From Rhyacophila brunnea (lineage: Eukaryota > Arthropoda > Insecta > Trichoptera > Rhyacophilidae), in NCBI GenBank assembly GCA_022495005.1, contig JAGYXB010000462.1, positions 219,846-283,845 of the forward strand: a DNA stretch of 64,000 nucleotides, read 5' to 3'. Below the pieces are notes generated by a model that was given only the letters and a program-made list of their open reading frames with translations, was not told where the DNA came from and searched no databases. The translations under genes and the position numbers were made by a program. The stretch's first letter is position 1. Every line of letters begins with the position of its first letter. Below are positions 55,699 to 64,000 of this stretch, piece by piece.

Positions 55699-56344
55699 AT
55701 GCGAGTGCTTAAAGTCAGACAATGTTATCTACAAAAAAGTGTTTTTTTTTTTTTTTTGAGATAACGTTATTTTACATTTACGGCTACATGATAGTCAAAC
55801 AACGTTATGTCAATCTTTTCTAATTTCTTATTAAATCGTCAGTAAAGTTTAACGCTAACTTACATAAGTTACCCTTGTTTTCATATTTTTTAAAAACTAT
55901 CCCTATAAATTTTAACATCATCATAAGCAAGATAAATGTACAATACACAATAAATTATAAAATATTAACATTAGGTTTTAAATAAACATTTCCCTTGTTG
56001 AGTTACAAGAATCTAAAATAACGATTTTTGGCTCTCCTGTAAAGTTGCACTTTTGTAGATAGTGTTGTTTGACACTAAGCCCTCGAATGGCCCGTAATAA
56101 TAATGTGTCTTCTCTGTTGCAACTAATGATGTTATATTACCGATGTTTGCCCATGCTTGTATTATTTAGTATAAATAAATTGCAATTCTGCGCAGAATTA
56201 TAAATCAAAAATGTGTGTTATCAATACTAAAGGTGCCTCGATGTCCTCACTTCCCAAACCTGAAGTAATGCCCGATGAAGGATCTTACCAGCCTACATGT
56301 GAGTTTCATCATCTCGGTATTACTTACTATTTAGTTTAAGTTTA

Positions 56345-56430
56345 AGAAATTTGGCTCTCAAAAGAAATCTCAATCGTTGTACTGTTTATATTTGGCTCTG
56401 TTGACTAATGAGTTTGCCACTGTACTAGGT
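56345..56430 (+). mobile_element. hAT-type right terminus
   Basis: TTTGGCTCTGTTGACTAATG followed by AGTTTGCCACTG. On the minus strand this is CAGTGGCAAACTCATTAG..., a hAT end with a subterminal GAGCCAAAT motif repeated at about 56350. The partner end was not identified. Confidence 0.45.
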
Positions 56431-57782
56431 TACTGAGCGAGGTTTACAAGATTTTCCGTAACACCGAAGTAAACAGGTAAAAAGTCGTTGGTCGTCTTGG
56501 AAAATTAATAATTAAAATGTCGAATTTTAATTAACGTAAATAGAATTAATTTTGTAAAGATTTGGCATAACAATTAATTCGTTTAAACTTCATCGAGGAT
56601 AAGATGAGCGTGATGTAAATTCGTAACAAGGGCTAACGGTCAAGCCTCAATGACATTGAGCTACTTTAGAAGATGCTTATTGGCAAATTTACAATCTGCT
56701 TGTAAACTCGCCCAGTGTCATCATCGAACAAGCTAACAAGCAGATTATAAACAATCTACCAATAAAAATTGAAAGCCGGTCAACTTTAGGAGCTACACGT
56801 TGGCGTGTGGGCCTACTGCGTCTGCGCAGTAGAGCGATGGTAGCAACCTCCCATTAAAAAAACGAACTACTCAATACGTCCTGTCAAAAATAGTACCATA
56901 ATGACGGTTTCAACTCGCTAGCTGGTTGGCTTCTGAGAGAGTGGAAAGTTTTGTGTCATCATCACAATCGTATTAGATGACTCGCCCGTTTTTAAATTCG
57001 TCAACAAGCAGCTTGTAACCGCATAAATCACATGTGTTATGCAATCAATATAATATGCTCGCGATGCGTGAAGCAGAAAAAAGTGATTAGACGGACGAGA
57101 TTAATCGCGGCCCGCTATTATGTACAGAGCAGGGACGCGCATATGATTTTAATTTTTTATTCTTTTACTGGACTACGCAAGTGAGCCGGCCGCGCACCTA
57201 CAGGTAACATTTGGTAACATGAACAGATTGGAACTGGTATTTGACGGGTGCACAAAGATATGAACCAATCAAGGGATGGCATTTTAACCACCAATTTGTG
57301 TCGCTTACGACCTATTGAAAAAATTTATAAAACCCCGGACCGTTTTAATCTAGATCTACATCAGAATGAGACTCGGGCTCAAAGCCCAGGTGAGAGCTAA
57401 ACTTGTAGAAAACAGAAAACGGGGTATACCCCATAGGGACTGGGTGAATATCTTTGATGTTATAAAATGATCCACACAAGATCATAATTTCAAACCGAAC
57501 ATCCCGCTAAAGGATGAACTTTTTGTTTGGTTGACCCATAAAGACAATATTCGGAAGAGGGTTTTTTAGGGTGGTTAACTGTTTTCCCTCGAAAGACTTG
57601 TGTGAAAAGCGAAAGTAAATGTAAATTCAACAGTTAAATACTTAGCTGGATTACATGCGGGAAAGAGAATTAATGTACTCACAAGACCCAACTCTATAAA
57701 TAATAGTCAGGAAACCGAGGCCTGCCTCTCAGACCTCATAAGGTGTCAGTTAAAAGAAAAGGTAGGGAAAAAAAATACTCTA

Positions 57783-57900
57783 GATCAGTCGTCATTTTGG
57801 AGATTTAGAAACTGGACCTCGTGTTGCTTGCCACTCCGTAAATCAGTCGTCATTTTGGTGTTTTTGAAAGCTGACTTGGTGTCGCTCTCTGTAGTAATTA
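57783..57900 (+). repeat. 58-bp imperfect tandem pair
   Basis: ATCAGTCGTCATTTTGG followed by a GAAnCTGAC(C/T)T(C/G)GTGT-type stretch occurs at about 57785 and 57842. Confidence 0.65.
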
Positions 57901-58125
57901 TTTTCAACCAATCCTGCTATTGTAGATGTTGACTTTCAAATCACAGCGTAGATTCTCGTAGACGTTAATCGTCTATATCTCGTAGATCTATACTCATGTA
58001 GTTCATCATCAGCTGTGGGCTGATCAAAGTGCTGTGGATTAATTTTGCTACGACATTGTTCGTCAACCTTTTCGCGTAGAATCACACGGCGCCCATACTT
58101 TAACACAGTGCTCCGAACGAGACGA

Positions 58126-58650
58126 TGCTAGGTGTGCCGCGGTGCATTGCTCCAAAAAACACAAATAATATATTATAGGTACAATACTTACTTAATAGCC
58201 AAATTTGCGTGCATGGCTGCTAATATTTTTAAGCACCTGCATGAAGTTAATAAAATAATGCAAGGTCAGAATGAAAATATATTGACGTGCCCTGATTAAA
58301 TATTAGAAGGAGTTGAGACAAGGATCTCTACACAAAGGACCTACCAGACTACCATTGAAAACAAACAATTAATTTTGGATCTTTCTCAAAAATATTTAAC
58401 TTGCTGCAAAATAAATTTCATCATTACTTTCATACAATCAATACGACTAGATTCAAAACTATTTTGCAACCAATGCCAAAAATTCTATAAAAGTGCTTTC
58501 TTTATAAATTCGAGAGGAATTGGTTGAATTGAGAAACGGCGGGACGCTAAAACTCAACTTCGCTTAGCGATTGGCTATTGTCTGGATTTCGGTTAATAAA
58601 GAATTTCCGGATTTCCAACAAGGCTATCACAGTTCAACTCCTATTAACTA
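58126..58650 (+). pseudogene. hAT transposase remnant, inverted relative of 12-kb copy
   Basis: GCTAGGTGTGCCGCGGTGCA, CACCTGCATGAAGTTAATAA, CAAGGTCAGAATGAAAATAT, ACCAATGCCAAAAATTCTAT and TGTCTGGATTTCGGTTAATA match the reverse strand of 11985-12860. Translation gives MQGQNENIL-like and VWISVNKEFPDF pieces with many stops. It lacks the extreme left CAGTG end that the other copy has. Confidence 0.7.
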
Positions 58651-58712
58651 TGACATAATAATCCAGGTGAGCAAAGTTATTTAACTCAGTTATAATTAAA
58701 AATAATAAGTAG

Positions 58713-59174
58713 TATCATTTCCCTCCATTTTGGATGGCAAAACCAACTGTCACTTTTATCTTTAGTATAGTTTATCGTCTACATTTTAGGATTGGAGGTA
58801 GATAATTACACACCGGAATTGTTTCGGAAACGACGAGTTTATTTGATGATAATATATACTAGGTTACTACATTTTATATAATTAATTTTTTTGTATGACG
58901 AAATATGCGCAGCGCAAACAGTGTTTTCTGCCGGCTGTCAAGGAAGCTTCTCCCCGCCAAAAAAAACCGTCACACTCACACAAAATGCGGCGTTGCCATA
59001 CGTATTTTTTTTTTAACAATGTTGCCGGTCAGATATTTATTAGACAGATATTAAACAATAATTATTTAATTATTTTCGCAACCAGCCGTTACTATTTGTT
59101 GGCTTCGATACCGATGCGGGCCTCTCAAGATACACAAAGACATCCCCAAATGGGGACCATACGGGGGTGTCACA
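58713..59174 (-). repeat. 3' LTR of the non-coding LTR element
   Basis: On the minus strand it runs TGTGACACCCCCGTATGGTC ... GGAGGGAAATGATA. It matches 60429-60894 throughout, for example GAAACGACGAGTTTATTTGA, TCAAGGAAGCTTCTCCCCGC and TTGCCGGTCAGATATTTATT. It lacks a 9-bp GTGAGCTGT segment present in the other LTR near 60697. Confidence 0.9.
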
Positions 59175-59317
59175 AGCGCACCTTTCTGGAAAGGCCCGAA
59201 TGGGGATCGGGCCAACTAAGGGCTGATTACGATAGCGCGTGTAACTGGACAGTGCGGCGGCTTGATAAGGGGGTGTTGCATTTCTAGACGTTGAAGGATC
59301 GAAGCCCTCCCGGTAAG

Positions 59318-59575
59318 TCGGCGGCTGGAGAGACTCGGATGCAGCACTGTAGCATAGTGGTTCGCGGTTCCCCGGCCTACCGTAAGGCTGCTAAGAGAGG
59401 AGGGCGTCGCGCCCAGCCCTCTCAACACCCTCGGACCGTCGGCGACCGGAGAGACTCGGATGCAGCACTACGCCGCTTCGTGGGCGTAGTGGTTCGCGGT
59501 TCCCCGTGTCTACCGTACGGGCGGATGCTGAGAGAGGACGTCGCACCCAGCCTTCCCAACAGCGACCGTCCGAAA
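59318..59575 (+). repeat. Two-copy tandem repeat of about 120 bp, GC-rich
   Basis: GGAGAGACTCGGATGCAGCA, TAGTGGTTCGCGGTTCCCC, CTACCGTA(A/C)GG and GAGAGGA-CGTCGC-CCCAGCC occur at about 59329 and again at about 59449, diverged. It lies in the internal region of the LTR element. The TGGTTCGCGGTTCCCC segment is B-box-like, but no tRNA fold was found. Confidence 0.7.
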
Positions 59576-60408
59576 ATCAGTCGATCCCTCACGAAAATGC
59601 ATACCGACATATTACTCGACCCCCTTTTTGCTCGCTTGCCCTGCCGTGGCTATCCAATTACACGCACTGCACTGATATTATACTAATATAATATGCAGAA
59701 AACTTAATTTAATACTTAAATGGCTTTAAAGTTTATAAAAATAATTTTTTAAATATATCAGGGCCCGAAATGGACCGGAACGCCATTCTGCCAAATACAA
59801 CCGCTCCGGGTTGTAAAATTTTCCACTTCGAGCACTGAAATAACTTATTATACATCGCTTCCAAACATAAAACACTTAAAACTAACTAATCTATGATGCT
59901 AATGGCTGAGGATGCTGCTTTGCTGCTATCCACTGATGGAGGCTGCTTTGCTCAGCTGAAGAAGGCCGCTTTGTAGCTCTCTTCATCCTGGTGCATCTGG
60001 GTTAGGGCTGATTGCAAGGCTCACAGACACGCTGCTGTTGACGAAGAGGGCTCAAGCGGCTGATGATGCAGGGCATTTGATGCCGTTTTTCCTCGTTGGA
60101 GCCAGGGTATTGCCCAATACACTCATCCATGGGCCAAGTTCGCTGGCGGATGCAGTTGGTCGGGAGTACATCGGGAGCCCTGACTTCGCAATCCGGGTGT
60201 TTCTGCTCTTTTATTCACTGGCTTGGCTTTGGCAGCATCCTCTTTCTACTGTTTATTATTATAGTTTGTTGAGCGCCACCAGAGGCAAACCTCTGGATGT
60301 TTCTTCCTCGCCGTTTCCTATTCCGGTGTTAAGATCTCAGGGTGTGTGTCCGGGTGAAAGAAATTTCACCTGTTTCTTGATTCCAGACGATCAAAATCAA
60401 GAAGCGTA

Positions 60409-60426
60409 GCCCCACGTTGGGCGCCA
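60409..60426 (-). promoter_or_regulatory. Primer binding site, tRNA-Lys type
   Basis: The minus strand reads TGGCGCCCAACGTGGGGC, two bases inside the upper LTR. The TGGCGCC start is complementary to the 3' end of tRNA-Lys, as used by many Ty3/Gypsy elements and retroviruses to prime minus-strand DNA synthesis. Confidence 0.85.
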
Positions 60427-60428
60427 CT

Positions 60429-60894
60429 TATCATTTCCCTCCATTTTGGATGGCAAAACCAACTGTCACTTTTATCTTTAGTATAGTTTATCGTCTACAT
60501 TTTAGGATTGGAGGTAGATAATTACACACCGAAATTGTTTCGGAAACGACGAGTTTATTTGATGATAATATATACTAGGTTACTACATTTTATATAATTT
60601 ATTTTTTTGTATGACGAAATATGCGCAGCGCGAACAATGTTTTCTGCCGGCTGTCAAGGAAGCTTCTCCCCGCCAAAAAAAAACCGTCACACTCGTGAGC
60701 TGTGCACAAAATGCGGCGTTGCCATACTTATTTTTTTTGACAATGTTGCCGGTCAGATATTTATTAGACAGATATTAAACATTATTTAATTATTTTCGCA
60801 ACCAGCCGTTACTATTTGCTGGCTTCGATACCGATGCGGGCCTCTCAAGATACAAAAAGACATCCCCAAATGGGGACCATACGGGGGTGTCACA
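60429..60894 (-). repeat. 5' LTR of the non-coding LTR element
   Basis: Identified by near identity with 58713-59174 and by adjacency to the primer binding site. It begins on the minus strand with TGTGACACCCCCG at 60894. Confidence 0.9.
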
Positions 60895-60896
60895 GT

Positions 60897-61229
60897 ACTC
60901 TTAGAGTAAAAAAGTCGCCTGCGGCGCTATTTGACTACGCTGATATTAATATATTAAAATATCTGATTGTAGGATACAATTTATTATTATTATAATAATT
61001 ATCGATAAATAATTATTCTTAACTGACAGCTAACCATAATTCAAGTGGATGTAGGTATTAATAAATACAAAAAATCGCTAAACATACAATCAATACCAGT
61101 AATTTTACCTCGAATACCATTTTATAAACGCTATTTCAGAGTATCACACTGTCTTTAACCTTAGCGATAGGTAGAAAAGCCCGCCAAAGATCCTGGCCTG
61201 AGGTCCGTCTTCAGGACGTGGGGTCCATG
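60897..61229 (+). mobile_element. CATGGCCCCC-TIR miniature element, copy 4 (left-truncated)
   Basis: TCGCCTGCGGCGCTATTTGA, TTCAAGTGGATGTAGGTATT, CACACTGTCTTTAACCTTAG and TCAGGACGTGGGGTCCATG match copy 1 in order. The left terminus is missing where the LTR element abuts, so an insertion-plus-deletion or a truncated copy is likely. Confidence 0.7.
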
Positions 61230-61239
61230 TTTGGGTGTA

Positions 61240-61322
61240 TAAATTGTTTTACGTGTGGTATGCCGCGGAATTCTGGGAAGACCTTTGGTGTGCCGTGGGT
61301 GAGAAAAGGTTGCACAGCACTG
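61240..61322 (-). mobile_element. hAT-type terminus, GGCACACC class
   Basis: The minus strand reads CAGTGCTGTGCAACCTTTTC, CCACGGCACACC and CCGCGGCATACC, close to the terminus at 12896 (CAGTGCTCCCCAACCGGTGT). No transposase is attached nearby. Confidence 0.55.
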
Positions 61323-62523
61323 CTTTAACAAATAATTTCCGATTTTTAACTTTTCGAGTTTTATAAATTCTCAGGACCATACCTACTTAGTGAAAAAAAA
61401 TATTTTCAAATTTTTATTTTTCCTAAATTTTAGAATTTTGTTCGTCACGTAAGCCGACCGCGATCATCCAGTGTAGTTTATCTGACATCTAAGGATTTTA
61501 TTTCGACATTTCTTAAATAAATAAAGTGTTTCTACGGAATGTTTTCGTGAATAAAAATAACTTTTATGAATAAAAATAAACATTCTTATTTTCTGACTTT
61601 TAAATAAAAGTCGTGTGAAGTGCATAACTTAAGATGATTTAATTACGATAAATAAATAAGTGACTAACACCCTCTGCTTGTGTTTAAACTGATTATAAAT
61701 TTAATTGTGTTTTTGTATTATGACTACTGTCATTGTGTGTATTAACTTTTAATGAGTCTTTAATAATTGAATAAAAAGTTTTTCTGACCATTTGTGTCAT
61801 AACAACATGTGTTATCGTTCATTATCAGCTGTCATTACGCCTTTTTAGTACCTGTCAATTTACCATCTTTCACACAATATACTACCACCTGAATGTCAAA
61901 GTTTGATGTACGCTGGACGTGCTCCATCACACGATAAATCCAACTTCTATTGACCACCCTTAAAACCTACTATCTACTGAGCTAACCGAAGGGTTGAAGT
62001 TGGCTGTGTATTTCGCACAGATCGACCGACGATACGTCGTCATCAGTACCTAACATTAGGTTGAACCGAAGTACTGAGTGTGGAGGTTGGAACGCGTAAA
62101 ACGTGGCGGCCACGCCCTACCCAGAAACTCTTCGGTGTCAGATAAATACAGATATATACAGTAAAAATAAAAATATTCGGATTATATTTTACTATTAACA
62201 TCAAAATTAAATAGAAGTTATTAATTACTTATATCAATAATTAAAATACAGAACTTTGCATAAATAAAATTGCTTGCAGAAATAAATTTTAACAATGTTA
62301 ATAAATCATTTAAGCAATAAGTATTTCCTCGCTGTTGCGCGCGTACTCACGTGCAAACGTAGAAACGGCGAAATACTGTCGGATCGGTAGTACCGGTGAA
62401 GCTTCCAGTTGCGAGCCCTGCTCCCCGCGCCCCTCCTTCGCCCACTCGAGCATATTTCATTGAAAATGGTACTGCATAAAATCATAAAGATGGTCACTTT
62501 CTGATATTAGTACCGCGTATATC
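61323..62523. other. AT-rich intergenic with a tRNA-like A box
   Basis: No coding frame. On the minus strand GGTTAGCTCAGTAGATAGTAGG (about 61990-61965) contains a perfect A box, TAGCTCAGTAG, but a convincing B box and clover-leaf pairing are lacking. The surrounding 61.9-62.1 kb is GC-richer and could be a SINE. Confidence 0.35.
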
Positions 62524-63145
62524 AGGGGAGGGCAAACTGCGGCCCGCGGGCCGCATGTGGCTCGCCGGGTATTTTTTTGCGGCCCGCCATCATTAATTGT
62601 ACTTCTGATTACGAATAACTTTTTTTATATTTTTTAAAAAAATAATGACAATAGATTAAAATTTGAAGAATTTGTTGTTTCGTTAATGTATTATCTCAGT
62701 ATGTCTTCCTTGCGTCTCGTCTCACACTATGTAACCACTATTTTCTATGTTTAACATCGTGACACATTTAAATACTTTTAACTCTGCGTTGCAAGGAAAA
62801 AAAATATATGCCCACGATATGGTGAAGAGTTTGAATGGATTAAGTTGAATGGATTAAGATAAAGTTGTTCCTTCGACAAATATTGAATAAGAACGTGGAC
62901 CACTTTCCAACTTTGAAGTTGCTGAATATACCAGAATATAAATTTGAAGAATATGTTAAAATTATCAAAGCTCTGAATGACGATTTTTCACAAAGATTTG
63001 GTGACTTCCGAAAAATTGAGACAAGTTTAGCAACAGTACGCGATCCATTTTCAATAGATATTGATAGTGTACTGACAGAGCTACAACTTGAGATTATTGG
63101 TTTGCAGTGTGACACTGATTTAACCTTTCCCTTACCATGGTAAAA
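62524..63145 (+). pseudogene. hAT remnant, GTF2IRD2-like transposase fragment
   Basis: The terminus CAGGGGAGGGCAAACTGCGG followed by CCCGCGGGCCGCATGTGGCT is a classic hAT (Charlie-like) end. About 340 bp downstream the frame 62865-63143 reads FLRQILNKNVDHFPTLKLLN, FEEYVKIIKALNDDFSQRFG, DFRKIETSLA and DSVLTELQLEIIGLQCDTDL, matching the pre-dimerisation region of hAT-derived proteins annotated as GTF2I-repeat-domain-containing 2. The N-terminal zinc finger and catalytic core are deleted, and the dimerisation tail does not follow. It is an internally deleted copy. Confidence 0.75.
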
Positions 63146-63764
63146 AAATTACGCCCGTTCCCATGCCGTCCACTCAGTGTCCCGCTAGAAATTTGGCATT
63201 TTAAGGCATTTTAAAAGCTAATTGATTGCTTCAAAAGGTAAAGTATGTTTTTAAATACTATTTAGTCATCGTTTAACATGTTATTCTGTGTATATCACAT
63301 GCAATTATCTTATAATCGTGTATAATAATCAGACATCGATAAATGTACGTCATAACCAAACCACGGTGTGTCTCGATCTGTTTTAAATGGAACATCGAAC
63401 ACACGCTGTCATTTCACGGAGAGTGGGGATGGCTAATTCATCCGAAGCGGACGAGGGTGTTGTAAGGTAGAATAATACGTGTGCAGGCGTTCGTTATTAC
63501 GTTCGCCACATAAAATAATAGATACCTAGCATATTATGAAATAATATTGGCTTCGATATATTTTAATGAACACATTAAGTTTTATTGCTTACATTTTGTC
63601 CAATATATAGTGGACAAAAACATATATCTAAATATATATCAAACTCAAAATTTTATGAAAACCTTTTTAGGGCTTCTGAAACTAGGCGCTTCACTTGAAG
63701 AGTTAAAAATACCAACAACATGACGTGTAATAATAATATGTATTTTATATTTAACGAAAAGCGA
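63146..63764. other. AT-rich intergenic
   Basis: Nothing recognisable. A GCGCTTCACTTGAAG-type short segment near 63688 has no context. Confidence 0.45.
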
Positions 63765-63965
63765 AGTATGAATGAAAAAGTGTGCACAAAATTGTAGGAT
63801 TGCCCAAAGCGTACCGAAACTATTATGGTTTTATTTCGGCCTGGGTTTATCTGATTTTTAAAAACTATATAACACCATATTATGTAAATTATTGTAGTAT
63901 TAGTTCAATAAAAACAAATAGGTACGTATGACTCACAATGCACTATTTATGTCGGATCTTAACAG
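63765..63965 (-). repeat. Dispersed repeat, arm 2 (inverted copy of 50018-50225)
   Basis: Reverse complement carries the same ordered blocks as arm 1, ending at AAGATCCGACATAAATAGTG. The common length is about 200 bp. Divergence is concentrated in the middle (TAAAACC/CTAACTA segment). Confidence 0.8.
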
Positions 63966-64000
63966 TCTACCTCCACACTTCACCACTGAGAAATAATATA

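Larger units (their letters stand above)
55699..58125. other. Unassigned region with repeat fragments
   Basis: It holds a hAT-type right end at 56345-56430 and a 58-bp tandem pair at 57783-57900. A short plus-strand frame at 57366-57472 (MRLGLKAQVRAKLVENRKRG) is unrecognised. The 56640-57310 stretch is GC-richer without motifs. No gene is called. Confidence 0.4.
58713..60894 (-). mobile_element. Non-coding LTR retrotransposon (TRIM/LARD-like)
   Basis: Two direct LTRs (58713-59174, 462 bp; 60429-60894, 466 bp) enclose about 1250 bp. A primer binding site sits directly inside the upper LTR on the minus strand, which fixes orientation. The internal region has no gag or pol motif, only a GC-rich tandem repeat and Ala/Gly-coding-like sequence. 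The LTRs share all main blocks with about 15-20 differences, so insertion is moderately recent and movement would have needed enzymes in trans. A possible 4-bp AGTA is seen at both flanks, but exact termini are ambiguous. Confidence 0.85.

Noticed and set aside
59291..59686. 131-codon plus-strand frame in the LTR element as a gene
   Set aside because: It lies on the strand opposite to the element, spans a GC-rich tandem repeat and shows no motif.
1..64000. CRISPR array, operon, rRNA or bacterial/viral genome segment
   Set aside because: No regularly spaced identical repeats with unique spacers, no ribosome-binding-site-led gene rows and no rRNA-like blocks. All structure fits eukaryotic transposable elements.

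Overview
The window looks like a gene-poor, transposon-dense piece of an insect nuclear genome. It is AT-rich, full of the short GTAGGTAGGTACCTA-type runs familiar from aphid DNA, and carries a set of elements (Jockey-like and RTE LINEs, Ty3/Gypsy, mariner, pogo/Tigger-like, many hATs, tRNA-derived SINEs) that fits an aphid or related hemipteran. The species assignment is inference. I found no host gene that I can defend. Every coding stretch I recognise belongs to a mobile element, and nearly all are broken by stops or frameshifts.

Layout. 0-12 kb: a diverged direct segmental duplication. Unit A (about 0.98-9.84 kb) was later hit by a hAT element (1206-2906, 8-bp target duplication, holding a smaller TIR element), a nearly complete minus-strand Jockey-like retrotransposon (3.65 to about 8.3-8.6 kb) and a tRNA-type SINE (8699-8930). 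Unit B (9.85-11.96 kb) keeps empty sites. 12-17 kb: hAT remnant, RTE-type LINE remnant, LTR-like repeat, and a 1301-bp mariner with TA target sites and two frameshifts. 17-22 kb: a LINE ORF1 (PRE_C2HC type) with one in-frame stop and a 20-bp minisatellite upstream, a TIR element and LTR-like fragments. 22-29 kb: Gypsy integrase fragment, tRNA-like repeats, a short LTR with a primer-binding-like site, a Tigger-like MITE, a 1418-bp pogo-like element whose pre-insertion site survives in a neighbouring duplicate, then a GCCGAAATCCCGAAT minisatellite.

29-38 kb: small TIR elements, two unrecognised coding remnants, and a minus-strand Gypsy gag-protease-RT truncated inside RT. 38.3-41.3 kb: a full-span hAT of 2951 bp with perfect 8-bp target duplication and a decayed ZMYM1-like transposase. 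43-48.3 kb: LTR-like sequence, a second LINE ORF1 copy carrying its zinc knuckle, and a hAT within a hAT, both with perfect 8-bp duplications. 49-54 kb: a TA-flanked MITE, a SPIN/Charlie-like hAT remnant interrupted by two long fold-back elements (one with a 3-bp target duplication), and a decayed transposase-like locus. 55-61 kb: possible solo LTR, hAT pieces, and a non-coding LTR element with two similar LTRs and a tRNA-Lys-type primer binding site. 62.5-64 kb: another hAT remnant and one arm of a dispersed repeat.

The elements do not form a pathway. What the window records is layered insertion and duplication, and several target duplications and empty sites allow the order of events to be read directly. 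I saw no CRISPR array, rRNA, intact tRNA, operon or candidate new defence or biosynthetic system.
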